A stretch of DNA of 64,000 nt, taken from contig JADNRY010000042.1 in the NCBI GenBank assembly GCA_015501585.1, positions 1 through 64,000 on the forward strand, given 5' to 3'. The notes below the pieces were generated by a model. The model worked only from the letters and a program-made list of their open reading frames with translations. It searched no databases and was not told the DNA's origin. The position numbers and the translations under genes are program-made. Shown piece after piece: positions 45,377-57,326 of the stretch (position 1 is its first letter; every line of letters starts with the position of its first letter). This DNA comes from Rhodocollybia butyracea (Eukaryota; Basidiomycota; Agaricomycetes; Agaricales; Omphalotaceae).

Positions 45377-48300
45377 ATGTACTTCCTCAAACGCCCAGTA
45401 TCCTTCCTCCACTATCTAGTGTGCACGCCATTCATCTTACCATCACTTGGGAGTTCGATCGAGACGGATTATGACTACATTATTATCGGAGGAGGGCTTT
45501 CGGGAATGACGCTCGCGAACAGACTTAGCGAGGACCCTTCCAAGACAATTCTTGTTCTAGAAGCCGGAGGATTTCACTCCAACGACCCTATAGTAGCGAT
45601 TCCGGGCTTGTCAGGTTCCGCGTTTGGGAACGCTACACTGGACTGGGATTTCTCCACGATTCCTCAACCGAACTCGAACAACAACACGTATACATGGCAT
45701 CGCGGAAAAGGACTCGGTGGATCAACGCTCATCAACTTAATGGCCTGGGGACGACCCGCGTTGCCTGAAATCGATGGTAAGTCCAAGAAAAACGGGCGTG
45801 GTTGGTCTACTTACATCTTACAGCTATGGGCAACTTGGGAAATCCCGGTTGGACAGGCGAGAACTTGTTTAAATACATGAGGAAAGCCGAGAAGTACATA
45901 CTGACTCTTCCGTTGCTTCCGATGTCTAACAAATATATCCTCAGTTTTACTAAGCCGCCTCAAGCTTTTGCCATCGAAAACAATCTAACTTACATCACTG
46001 CTGCTCATGGGAACTCGGGACCGCTGTTCAGTTCGTTTTCCAACTTCATCTCTGCAGCTCAAGCGCCCTGGCTTTCGGTGTTGAATAGTCTCGGAGTCGC
46101 TCATAACCAAGACGCGGTAGCTATGCGCTTCCTCCCCATATTTCAACGAGAACTCAGTAGTCCAAATTTTAGCTGTCTGGTAGCGACGTCGGAGTCTGGA
46201 TGGCTCCAGCCACAGTAAACGCTCAACGGCAGATACGTTCTGACGCCGCTTCCGCGTATTACATCCCAGTATCCGGTAGAGCCAACCTAGTAGTAGAAAC
46301 AGGAGCGGAAGTGCTGAAGATTGTGCTCGATTCTGGGTCGCACGAAAATGTCAGAGCTTCGCAGGTCCAGTACATCCAAGGTGGCCAGACTCTTACCGTA
46401 AATGTCACCGAAGGCGCAGAAGTAATCCTTTCCGCCAGGTATGGCACTCCATATTCGTCTTTAGTAGAAGCATCTAGCTTACATTCTTTGCTCCTTCAGC
46501 GCAGTGAAAACCCCACAGTTACTTGAACTTAGTGGCATTGGGGATCCGGATATTTTGGAACCATTAGGCATCGACGTCAAGGTCAACCTTCCTGGTGTCG
46601 GTGCGGGCGTTATTGATCAAGTATACCTTGGAGTTAGCTATGGTGTGGAACCTATCATTCTTCGAATCCACAAGCATCTGATCGTAAACTCTTTCGAAGA
46701 ACTGGCCAATAACTCTATTGTGACGCTCGATGATCTCCGTAACACTACTATCGAATCAATGGCACTAGAGGAATAGTGAGTATGAAGTGTTATTTTTTTC
46801 CTATCGATGACTTATTTAGTAAATCCCATGTAGCGAGACGAATAAGACTGGTCTTCTTACATATACCACCACTGCATTCTCGCTTTTGCCTCTTACTACC
46901 ATCGTAGGCTCTGAACAGGAAGCGAACCAGATGATTGATGCGCAAGCGCTCAAGATTGCTCAGGGGAATTACACAGCAGCAGAGAAGGAGCGGCTAAACG
47001 CTATTATTACAGGCTTGCGCTCCAATGGCAGCATAGGTCACGTCGAGGTTTTCGCATACCCTAGTTTTTTCACGACCAAGAGTGAGTCATTCCCCGACTC
47101 TGACCGAAGGGAAGGGAGGGTCTTGTAGGTGTCAAATGAGTGTTGGATTCTTCCAAAACCGCCAGATCGGGTATTTCTTTCCCACCTGATGTTTAGCCGC
47201 CATGCCGGTTCATCCATTTAGCAAGTCTTCTGATCCTGATTTGATACGGTCATCGGCTTGAGTTCCCTCCTAGTATATACGCCGGCTCATGGGATAACAC
47301 AGCATGTGCTTTCGCAGCGTTCGAGTCCGGGATCCCTGGAAGTTCTAGGGCTCGGCACGGTACGGCCATATCTGATACGGGTCATTTTCATAACAGATCA
47401 TTTTTTACCCGTACCGTAAATTTAAGGTCAGAGAACATTACGGAACAGATACGGGTCGTATACCGTATACGGACGGTATACGACATCACCATGTTGCATT
47501 GCACAAACCAATTTAGAAATCACTATTAACTGTTACAGTAGTGATTAGTACCCATAGCAGTAGCATCATCTTTTAAACTAATCATCAACCAAGAATTTTG
47601 ATAATCGCAATACGCGCGATACGAAGTTGCGCTTTCACCACCATAAGTGCCTGGATTGTCTCTGCTCCTAGACTTGCACGGCGCAATGAGATTGTGTCTT
47701 ACCCCCCAGAGAAAATGCACTCAACGCATACAGCAGACCCTGCAGCAAAAAACATCAATCAAAAGTTACCAAGAAAGTTACAAGCGATGCAAAGGTAGAC
47801 TTGCCAGGAATACAAATAATGTCACGAGCAAACCGGTAAAGGTTTGGGAACTAGTACTACCACTCCAAGGATCTGTTGACATGCCAATGGGGCTAGCGGT
47901 GATGCGGAAATAGTACCCATTGAGCCCTTCCTGGAGAGAAGACGGCGCAATAGGCTGTCTCACATACCAAGAAAGAATGTCAGCGTTCTGAGGTTCTGAG
48001 GTAAGTACATAATAGAAGTTGATTTTGCTGGACCCATGGCTGTACCAATAGGCACGGGAGTGGGCTCGGGTTTTGACGGCTTGTAATTTCTGTGGAAGTG
48101 CTGCTCGAATTTGCTTTTTGATGCTTTGATATCAGCTAGTAATTCCGGCTCCTTGTTCTTGTAGTCTGCTGCCAATGAATCCGAGGGTCCAGCACTAAGG
48201 AAAACACTAGAGATTGAAGAACTGAATAAAAATAAAATAAACAAAGTGCATGCAGCCCAAGTGTAATTTGATGATTCCTTTTTGCTTGCTGTTTACAGTG

Positions 48301-50296
48301 AAAACTGTCCCTAGCGGCAGAGAGATTTGGACGTGTTGAGAGCTTGGTCAAATGCAGAAAGCAAAACATTTGAAGGTACATCATTCATACAGTCCACTGC
48401 ACACAGGACAACATTTGGTCATGTTATGAGAGCAATGAGAGAGGGTTAGCGAAACCCATTGACTGTTGATTCACATCCTCAGGCTGCAGTGACTCGCTGA
48501 CTATACTTGCTGTTGTATTTGAGGATGATGTCATGTCAATCCAGAACTGATACTGTTCCGATGTAGCTTACTGATATACTTACCAAGCTACTTACTAATA
48601 CTTATAGACTCGGTAGACACCCCATAGAGTACCTGTACTGTAGTATATATGGCCAGGTATGAAGCCCAAGTAGTATAAGAGCAATAGAGCACTTGTATCC
48701 CCAATATCCTGTGGGAGCCTCATGGCTCCGAGTCCCCACTGCGCCGGATACCTACGACACAACCTTTGAATTAGACTCAGAACACGAGGAAATCTTAGAA
48801 ATAGCCTCAAGTATTGGTAGCACCTTGCATATGAATTGCTTATGGCACTTCTCAATCTAGTACACAGACAATATGATTTGAGTTGGTAATATATAAGGTA
48901 TGGCTGGAAGGGTGGTCAATTGATCTGTGAGTTCTAAGAAGTTGCAATTCACCAGCTGAATTGACTTCTTGACTACAGTGGCTCTGAACTCATTTGAGGG
49001 TTGCCTTGATGGCTAAGTTTATTCACAAATCACAATGTGATGCTATGCTGGCATGGTTTCTTTATTGAGAGCAGCTTAGAAGGTGGGGAAGATGACTTGG
49101 GCTGACTTAATAATTGGCATTGAAACTATTTTCTAAAATCTTCCGGATATTGTCATTAGTACATGCAGCATATTTTCCTCTTGAATTATTCTTGAATATA
49201 TTAGATGATAATTTGAGCTTTAATATTTTACTGATATTACAATGGCTTATATCTTCTGGTCACATAAAGAAGGCTGCAGCAGGCTGAAGCTGCTGGAGCA
49301 ACATCAACTCCCAAAGCAAAGTTTGGCTAGAGTGTCACATTTGATGTGCGATGGCTGCGTAAAAGAGGGAGACAGTGATTGATCCTGGAGTCGGGGATTG
49401 CTGCACAGCAGCATTAAGGATAGATAGTTAGTTGGTGGTGGAGCTAACAACGATACGTCCTTTTTTGCATACAGGCACGCCGGAAGCAGGGAAAAAGTAT
49501 CTCAGTTTCGCAGGATGCCTTCAATTCCCTTTTTCCACTGGCACTATTCACATCACATCTACTGATGCAACCGTACAACCTGCTATCGATCCGGGGTATT
49601 TCACTGACGACTTTGGTAAGTATTCCAGTGGCCTGCAGTGTACGACGTCTTTTTCACATTGTCTAGATCTGGACGTTCTCGTCTCCACTGTGAAATTCAT
49701 CCGCAAAGTCGCAAGGACAGGAGGATTCCAAGGTCTGCTTATCTTTCGTCGACGCTAACATAGTCTTGACCCAAATTTAGAGATGCTAGGCAGTGAAGTT
49801 GACCCAGGGACAGATATTCAGAGTGACTCTGACATTCTCGGTAAGATTTCCGATGCACTAAGCGTTTTCAACTGAGTCATGAGTTGGACGCTGCAGAATA
49901 TATCAAGAACTTTGGTAATTCGGAATTTCACACCGTAGGTTCTGCAGCCATGCTTCCTCGAGAGAAAGGTGGCGTTGTCTCTCCTGAATTGAAGGTGAGT
50001 GTTACAGAGTATCAGAGCTGAAGAACAGAGTTAAGAATCGTAAATCCAGGTCTACGGCACCGATAACATTCGTGTGGTTGATGTATGTCGCGCTTCTGCA
50101 CCGTTCTCGGACCTATCTGATACTCACTTGGCTCAGTTATCAATTTTACCTTTGCAAATCAGTGCGCATCCGATGTCTACCCTTTATGGAGTGTAAGTTT
50201 CTTCTTTTGTACACTGTTCCACCCAATGCTTACTGAGTACCTGCATCAGCACGGAGAAGGCTGCCGATATCATAAAAGGCGTCGTTACGGTCTGAA
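45377..50296 (+). CDS. GMC oxidoreductase (aryl-alcohol oxidase-like), with a 2.4-kb intron
   Basis: An FAD-dependent glucose-methanol-choline oxidoreductase. A hydrophobic N-terminus (FLHYLVCTPFILPSLGSS) looks like a signal peptide, so it is probably secreted. Motifs in order are YDYIIIGGGLSGMTLANRL (FAD), LVLEAGG, HRGKGLGGSTLINLMAWGR (GMC signature 1), SAYYIPVSGRANLVV, TPQLLELSGIG (signature 2), GKKYLSF followed by FPFSTGTIHI, FHTVGSAAMLPREKGGVVSP (catalytic His), and LPLQISAHPMSTLYGVTEKA (second active-site His), with the stop at 50294-50296. Exons join in frame across about ten introns. All are short except 47082-49474 (GTGAGT donor, ACAG acceptor), which holds repeats. It may lie next to the LodA cluster by chance, but both make H2O2. 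Confidence 0.85.
47346..47490 (-). mobile_element. hAT-like terminus inside the GMC intron
   Basis: TAGGGCTCGGCACGGTACGG starts at 47350 and is followed by repeated CCGTA/TACGG motifs to about 47490. It is the same kind of end as at 44070 and 44844 but in the opposite orientation. The partner end and a target duplication were not found within the intron. Confidence 0.5.
48538..48760 (+). repeat. R2 repeat, copy 2 (inside the GMC intron)
   Basis: Matches 43491-43673 with indels. Shared blocks include GAGCCTCATGGCTC and CCCACTGCGCCG. Same orientation as copy 1, 5 kb away. Confidence 0.65.
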
Positions 50297-51114
50297 CTGT
50301 GATCATTTCTGTTAGAGTATATATACTTCTCCGACGCTGACTGAAGGGAAGAGAAAGGTCGTGTAGCCCTCAATTTTATGTTATTTTTAACTTACAAATT
50401 TCTGCAACGAAGGAAATCAGTTTCCTCAGTGATTTTATGGCGAAAACAGCTTGCGACTGCCATATCAGTGATGTTCAAGCTCAGGCTACATAGAACAAGG
50501 AAAGGGGGAGTCCCGGTAGCGGAGCTTAATAAGACGGCCAGTGAATAAGGTAAATTTCTTGCTGGAATTATAACTTTGCGGAATTGCGTCGACGCACGCA
50601 CTTGGATACGAGCTGTCGGGGGTGGAACTCGTGCAAGTGTATGGGAAGCGTCTCAAGGTCCTTCAAGTAGTGAACGAAAACGTCAGATTTCCAGCGTCGA
50701 AGCGCCCTTGCTACATCAGGCGATATCGGAGACCAGGTAGTAAGGGGTATGTACTGCCGTTCCTGTCGCAAAAAGCATTCACTGTCGGGACTCTATAAAA
50801 TAATAAGCTCTCCTTACGTTCCGTATGCAAACAGGAGGTCATTGGGCCTGAGCTTGTCAAACCAAAGAGTGGAAACGGTGCTAGCTTGCTTTTGTCTCAT
50901 GTTTGATAGGGTTGATGCGAGCGGAAAGGGGTTTATCTCTATTACCAGAATTCATCAGAATGAAACCCGAGTTACAGTTGGTATTAGGTGTGCAGTTGTT
51001 ATGAGTAACAAGGAACGCTGTAAACCTGTCAGCGAAGGCGCTCAACAACTCATTAGATGAGGACCTACAACCCAAGCAGCTCCTGCGTCGATCCCTTGGT
51101 TCATAAAAGTATGC
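50297..51114. other. spacer after the GMC gene, no gene supported
   Basis: A ~35-bp block near 50328-50366 (CCGACGCTGACTGAAGGGAAG...) resembles the start of the GMC long intron (47093-47128). Short ORFs at 50392-51060 overlap on both strands and carry no recognisable domain. Confidence 0.35.
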
Positions 51115-51933
51115 TTGGAAGAAAACGTCTCCGATAGGCAGGCGTCTAATGGGTAATCTCAGTTGGCGCAAAGAGATCTAGAGCAATGTAACAAGATCGA
51201 GATACAGAAAGATCATGTCCAGTTTACTACAGCAACTTGTCTACAGAGCTTCCAAGTCAGTGAACTCCAGTACCAGAATTCTTCCCCATCCCGAAAGCAC
51301 AACGTATGTAATACATGTTGAAAGAGCGGAAAAGAGCTATTGGACACGATAGATGCTTTGGTTGAGTTCCCTTCTCCAATCGATTGACAAGGGATGGAAC
51401 AGTGGTAGCAGATATTCAAGAAAGGGATAACGCAATTGCAGAGCTTGGGTGATAGAAGGAGGATATTCTTTCATATCGAGTCGACATAGTCGGATGGAAT
51501 GCGATGGATAACGACCATCGTGCGTCAGAGGTGACGAGAGCTTTGAGAAGAAGCAGGAAACACAGGCAAAGTTCGGCATTCGTCTTGGTACCAGAAAAGA
51601 CAAGATTGGTGCGAGGGGAGGGCAGCTGAACCGAGCGCGACAATTTGGTGTCTCGGCGTGATCCTCTGTTGGCACCGATAACGAAGTTCAACGTTCAAGG
51701 ACGGCTCCAGTCAACAGAGTGACGTCCCTAGGGCGTCTGGTCCGTTCTGTTCCAGCCGCCTCGAGACCTTTCCCAAAAGACATGTTGTCGTTACTGCTCC
51801 CTTTCCGCCTCTGTTCCTCCCGACATTGATCCTGCTCCCATCGCCAAGGTCACGTCCCTAGAACCAAGCCTGGTGGAAATGGGACTAAAAGAAATATAAC
51901 CAGATGTTGCTCGGCGACAAATTTGGAGCCAAG
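51115..51933. repeat. R4 repeat, copy 1, left part
   Basis: Homologous to 57327-58130. Shared landmarks are TTCCCAAAAGAC and CTCTGTTCCTCCCGACATTG. Minus-strand ORFs here and in copy 2 (51416-51691, 57423-57926) are similar fragments but broken differently, so it may derive from a gene or element on the minus strand. The class is unknown. Confidence 0.65.
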
Positions 51934-52071
51934 CTGACACAGCGGGCAAGGACCGTGGCAGTTGATTTGCAACTGCGTTTAACGCAGTGGAAGGGTGTTG
52001 CCCTAGGCAGTGGCCGGCAAAGCATATAACCGGTCCATTGAGTTGTCGTAATGTAATGTAAACTCCGATAC

Positions 52072-52091
52072 GGAGCGCCCACGGGCGCTCC
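52072..52091. repeat. perfect 9-bp-arm hairpin
   Basis: GGAGCGCCC-AC-GGGCGCTCC, a perfect inverted repeat with a 2-nt loop, lies just inside the left arm of the inverted-repeat element. Its role is unknown; it may be a subterminal structural motif. Confidence 0.6.
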
Positions 52092-52732
52092 TTTACGATC
52101 TTCGTATCCTTTCTCCGATGGCTAGGTTCCCTTGTCCTTGCGGACTGCTGGTGTCCCTCAGGACACAACAAGAAGCGAGGAAAACATCAAAAAGTTCCTA
52201 CGTTAAATATAGTACAGCATAATGCCAGTCTTCAGATACAGAACCATTTTAAAGGGATCAACACTTGTGACTTAGCTGGCCAGACATTGTCAGGCTGCTA
52301 AGTACTGTCAAGCATACAAACATAGAGACCTACCCTCAAGTTAAAAGTAACCAGTTACCACAAGTATCTGATGAACAACTGAGGGCCCTGAGAATAGCCT
52401 GAAAGAAAATTATAGATAATAATTTAATATGAATAAAAACCTCTACTATCTAATTGGCACAGTAACAGTACCCTAGGCTACACTTTGACTAGTACATAGG
52501 CATCCTGTAAGCATGAGAAATGAGAAACATGTCAGTACATGCAAATTAGTATGGTCCTAGTATGTATGGTGGAAGTATAGCAATAGCCCTGTGTGGGACC
52601 CCCTCAAGACCCCCTTCCAACTCCCTTCCAGTCCACTTGCTAGTCCTGGTTGAGTCATGGCATCTTTGAGAAATGCCTGAAAGAGATACCTGAGAGATGC
52701 AATGTTCAAGGCACCACTGATGTGGTAGTATC

Positions 52733-52752
52733 GTAGTAGTAGTAGTAGTAGT
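52733..52752. repeat. (GTA)n microsatellite
   Basis: About six to seven uninterrupted GTA/TAG units within the interior of the inverted-repeat element. Confidence 0.85.
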
Positions 52753-53254
52753 GTGAGCCAGATTATGGGTGCAACACCATAAGTGAATATTTTGAACATA
52801 GAAGACATGATGATATGGCTCACTGTATAGCATTTCTCAAACAAACTTAGTCCATGGCCAGCTTGTGGCCAGCAACAATTTACAAATTGTTTTTGGATTG
52901 ATTACCAGCTTGGTTTACAGGGCAGGAAAAAATTAGAGCATGTAACCACACAAGCATTTACAAAATGACTGCCAGCTGCCTTTGGGGAATGTCAGCAGTA
53001 GAACATGTACAAGGGCAAAGTGTGTGAGTGGGAGACTGATTTACATAGTTACAAATGCTAGCTATAATGTCATGCAATGTACGAGATGACCATGTGCGAG
53101 GTCATGACCAACTTTACATTACGAGGGACATTACGAAAGAACTCAATGAAAGAACCGGTTATATGCTTTGCCGGCCACTGCCTGGGGCAACACCTTTCCA
53201 CTGCGTTAAACGCAGTTGCAGATCAACTGCCACGGTCCTTGCCTGCTGTGTGAG

Positions 53255-53830
53255 ATACAGCTGGAATATCGGGTTTTGGGTTTGGTTTTGGTTTAGTGAA
53301 TTGGATCCGCTGCTCGAGTTCAGGTTATTCGTAGATTGCACTAATCAAGCTATAGCCCAAAAAAGCGCAGCCGCAGTACCAAACGACGCGACTGTCTGTT
53401 TAAGAGTTATCAGGAAAGGATAAAAAGATATAAAGGGCGATATACCTGAGCTATCGCAGTTAAGTCTCTTCAGGCATCCTGTCGTACTGCCGGATGGGCG
53501 GGGCTGGACATGTTATACATAGATTTGGCGGATGGTGGAGGCTAACATCAATAGGTGCTAAGATAGCCATTATAAGCGTGAATTGTAGCTGGGACGATTG
53601 GTTGAAGAAAAGAATTAAAAAAAGAATTCGGTCCGTGTCCCGGAATGCCAACACCACCTATGGTGCTGCTCGATGCGAGACCAATTATTGACATGCTTTG
53701 TGCATTACAGAAACTTAGTCAAGCGACGAAACACTGTGACGATGAATTGCCTAGTATGCTACTCGAGAGGAAGGAGGGATGATACCATTAAAGGGGTAGA
53801 AGGAGGAGCGGTCAAGGAGGTGCTCAGATT
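53255..53830. repeat. R4 repeat, copy 1, right part
   Basis: Homologous to 58140-58775. Shared landmarks are GGATCCGCTGCTCGAGTTC, GTTATTCGTAGATTGCACTAA, GGCTGGACATGTTATACATA and GACCAAT-ATTGACATGCTTT. The similarity ends near 53830. Confidence 0.65.
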
Positions 53831-54188
53831 TTCTCTCGTTATTTGAGTTATTGTCCTTGACATTGCTGAAGGATTGTTTACACTCCCCGTTTCCGTGCTT
53901 CCTAAAAATCGCCCTGATAAAGTGATCACCCTTCTATTGCATCAAAGTCTATATCTCACATACCAACAACTTAAGGAATTCTTTGGATAGTTTTCCATGC
54001 AATTTTTATGTCCTTTTTCACCCACTGGGATACCTACACTCCTAGAAAATTACTTCTTCTCCTAATCTTGGTTGAATCTTGGTATTCTCTCAGAGAATAT
54101 AAGTGGAAGGAACCGCATTGTCAGTTTTACTGTCTCTGATTAAGCCAATGAACACCATTACATCTCCTATCCCCAGAATCTGACCAGA
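53831..54188. other. spacer before the membrane-protein gene
   Basis: AT-rich, with no recognisable feature. It is presumably the 3' flank of the minus-strand gene that follows. Confidence 0.3.
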
Positions 54189-55693
54189 CTATGAGGTGAG
54201 ATTTTCTGCATCACTGAAATTACCTCCGGATGAATACTGCATCTGTGGAGACGTTCCAATTGTTATTATGCCCATAGAATCAATGGTTCTTTGAGTAATG
54301 CTCCTTCCAATGCATGAGCACAAAATAATCAGGGTTGAGGAGATGCCCTGTATCAACTTTGGCATATGCAAAAATCATGTAATTGTGACTATCCACATAC
54401 CGCTAATAGAGTCACTGGTCCTGTTAGATTAAGTGGAATTGCAACTTTGTCCTGGTTCGCTTCAATAGCAGCATGGGCAATCAAAGCTATAGGATACACA
54501 ACCCCACACTCAAGACTGGATAGTACTGAGAAGCCTAATAATACAAGCCAAAAACAGGAAGTACATACAGAACAGCAATTGCATCCTTCAATTTTGAATT
54601 GATTGTCCCACTGAATCCGAATAATGCACTTGTCTGCATAGCTACCCACCAAATTCGTCCAGCTACATTATCCGAGTAAAATTTATAAGGCAATTATCAA
54701 TTTGATTGGCCGCTTGTGACACATACCAATCATCATTGTCAACACCACATTGAGGACTGCATTGGCATAGAAAAATCCAATTCCATAGCTGATCCCTTTC
54801 AGTTCTAGGTTATAACCAACTAGAGTGGCGGTATTGTAAAATCCTCTGGTTCGCATAATAGCACTTGCAAGGCCCACCACTAGATATAACCGTTAAGACA
54901 ACCTGTCCATTTCATCACTCCTTGCCAAATTCAGTGTTCACATACCATTAATTACCAATGAAACTACTGCTGGCAATAGTATGATCCACAGTCTGGATCC
55001 CCATACAAGATATATCCGATGAATCTAGATCAAATGTAAGTCTAGGAAGTCCCAGTCATCCCTTTGATACCTACAACAACAGAATCCGCAATGGAACTAG
55101 TTTTGTAGTTGAGTGGCATCATTGGACCAGAGTAGGTTTTTTGCTTACTTTGCTAGCACTAAACAGGTGTATTCGAAACCCCTGATGACATAGAAATAAT
55201 GGAGATCACAAGATGATCATACTGCACAAAAAAGAAGTCCTTACACCATGATTGTTATCGACTCATCTTGAGTGATAATTTTCTGAAATTGGGAAACGTT
55301 TTGAGTCCTCAAAGCATTATATTGAGCCACAAGGTCATCAATGCCAGCTGCAGCACTAAGCAGTCCACCCGGTAATGAGACCATGAACAGACTGATTGTC
55401 CAGGCAAAGTGCAACTTTCCAATGTGGAATCTTTTCGCCTTTGCAGAGAAAATGAAATAAGATTCCAAAGAGCATCGTGTAGAACCCTATCAAAGGCAAG
55501 TGAATAAACCAGACACTGAACAGCTGATTTTGACCGGAGTACCAAACAGAGCTAATACAAACTGTGAAAAAGTTAGTCCACTACACCTACAGTTAGTTTT
55601 ATAAAATTGAACACATACAGCAAAAGAAATAATTGGAGCCAGCACTGCAAATTGCAACGAGAATAAAGAGGATTCCGGGAAGTCTATGGCCAT
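54189..55693 (-). pseudogene. orphan multi-pass (7-TM-like) membrane protein, apparently decayed
   Basis: Read from 55693 downwards, segments match the order of a common Agaricomycete membrane-protein family of unknown function. They are LFSLQFAVLAPIISFA; SGQNQLFSVWFIHLPLIGFY then ILFHFLCKGEKIPHWK; (frame change) FAWTISLFMVSLPGGLLSAA with the following AQYNALRTQNVSQFQKIITQ; VGLASAIMRTRGFYNT; ELKGISYGIGFFYANAVLNV; and VVYPIALIAHAAIEANQDKV. Several introns are plausible, but the shift near 55400 falls inside a conserved block and no intron fits it. The segment between 54,900 and 55,240 has stops in every frame that carries family residues. I therefore call it a probable pseudogene lying between the two R4 copies. 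Confidence 0.55.
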
Positions 55694-57326
55694 GAAGCTA
55701 GGCTACCAGTGAAGCTGAATACTGAATGCCTTTATATATGCTACTCTCGTGTATAGCCTGAGTGCATTCTCCAATGCTCAAGCCTGCCGGGATCTCAGGA
55801 TGATTGAACTCCCCTAACCGTGAATAACACCACCATCTATCACTGCCTAGATGAAACATTTTTCACAGGAACAAAGAAAGTAAATCACTGGGAGTCGTAT
55901 CCAAGTCGTATCTGAATGCCGGCACTCGTGGTGCGGCGAAATTATCATGGTCTGCTGGCAGGGAAAGTTGGGGAAAAGCCAAATTTTACTAGGATCACCT
56001 CCCACCATGAAATGGAATAGTACTCAGCTCGACTTCAAAATTCAGCTGTAGTGATAAATTATATATATATATGGACCATAAGTTGAAAAAAAATATCACT
56101 ACAGCCTACAGGCACTGACCATACCATCTTAACAGGCACCTCACAATGATGAAGGGTCGTCTTTGTTGTTTAAATGGACCTTTTCCCAAAGGCATGTTGA
56201 TGAATCAAAGATATGGCTCGAAGACTAGTAAGGATGGTACTAGTAACCTGAAATGGCTGAGTAGGAAGTGGCTTTTGAACATCAAAGCTTCTAGATTTTC
56301 GGCATCATGATGATTGCCACTAGCGCCAGGTCCAACGCCAAACTCGGAACTTTGCGCAGAACTTGTCGCGCAGTTGTGAGTATCCGAATAAATTGCCTGA
56401 CGGTGGATACGCGGGAACCCTTATAGCTTCGCTACCATGAATAGGAACATCAAATAGCCAGTCCACAGTCTACAGAAACCCTCGTTAACTCTCAGTCGAC
56501 GCTATACTGTGATTCCTCAAATTAACGAAGGTTAACTTTCCATTGGGAAAGGTATCGCAAGGTCAGCCAGATGGGACAAGATAAGGAACCTCCATACTTG
56601 ACCTCGACCCTGTTTATTGGTTCTTGTCAGCTCGAAGGATAATCATATCAGAACTGGGCGCTGCGCGCAGAGGGAAGCACATCATCTGAGAGTCAGAGGC
56701 GGGAGATATTTTGATGCTCAGCTTACTTGAAGCTGTTAAGGAATATACCAGGTGTCTAAATTCAATATTTCCGGAGTCGTTGTTCCTGGCGGGCATATAT
56801 CCCCTTCTCTGTTCCGTTCATTCTCTTCCCATTCAGCAAAAAGTGGGTGGGGACTTGTCATAAGCGGATCCAGCTCACCCACGTTTTGCTGTGTAATTTT
56901 GACATTTTTACTTCTGTGACTTCATACTAAGTCCTTCATCGGTCAGCGCGAGCACTTTCCGTATATGGATCTTATTTCAAGCTCATTTAAAGCTGTAACT
57001 TACCATATAAGCTTGATTCAGATCAAGCAACTGTTTGTAAGGTAATGATGGATCGGACGCGATGTAGCTGTCTCAATCGAACTGAAAGACTTCAAGAGAG
57101 CAGATGGATAACACATTTGTATACAAGCATAATAAGAGTTCCCCATCCAAGCACTTAACCGAACATAGTTCAAGTGCTCATCGTCCTATTTCTTCGTTTG
57201 TTCTTCAACTCTCGTAAGACCGTCGTTGTAGGTAAGTTGAAGGAATACGAAGAGGAACATTTACATCTGTCAGCGTGACGATGACCCCAGCCCAGCAGCT
57301 CCGCTTTGTCGGTAAAAGTCCTCGGA
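55694..57326. other. intergenic, no gene supported
   Basis: Contains a short (TA)n run near 56058-56071 and only short ORFs. The right end leads into R4 copy 2; weak similarity to 51,000-51,115 may begin slightly before 57327. Confidence 0.35.

Larger units (their letters stand above)
47082..49474 (+). other. 2,393-nt intron of the GMC gene filled with repeats
   Basis: Donor AGTGAGT at 47081-47087 and acceptor TTTTTTGCATACAG ending at 49474 restore the reading from VFAYPSFFTTK to TPEAGKKYLSF with correct phase. Inside are a CGTACC-rich hAT-like end (47346-47490), the R2 repeat (48538-48760) and unsupported ORFs. All other introns in the gene are about 50-60 nt, so insertion into an existing intron is the simplest reading. 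Confidence 0.7.
51934..53254. mobile_element. 1.3-kb inverted-repeat element inserted in R4 copy 1
   Basis: Arms of about 130-140 bp, 51934-52063 and 53113-53254, are inverse complements with few mismatches and a ~10-bp indel. The outer ends read CTGACACAGCGGGCAAGGAC on the left, and the complement of CTCACACAGCAGGCAAGGAC on the right. Each arm contains a small hairpin, ACTGCGTTTAACGCAGT or close to it. R4 homology resumes right after 53254, so the element interrupts R4. The interior codes for nothing recognisable, so it is non-autonomous (MITE-like). The exact target duplication could not be fixed. Confidence 0.75.

Noticed and set aside
47082..49474. GMC gene called as disrupted by an insertion
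   Set aside because: The gap begins with GTGAGT and ends with ACAG in the right phase, so it is better read as a large intron than as a broken exon.
53276..53306. TTTGGG/TTTGGT-rich stretch as an interstitial telomere repeat
   Set aside because: Units are irregular and do not match TTAGGG. It is part of the R4 repeat.
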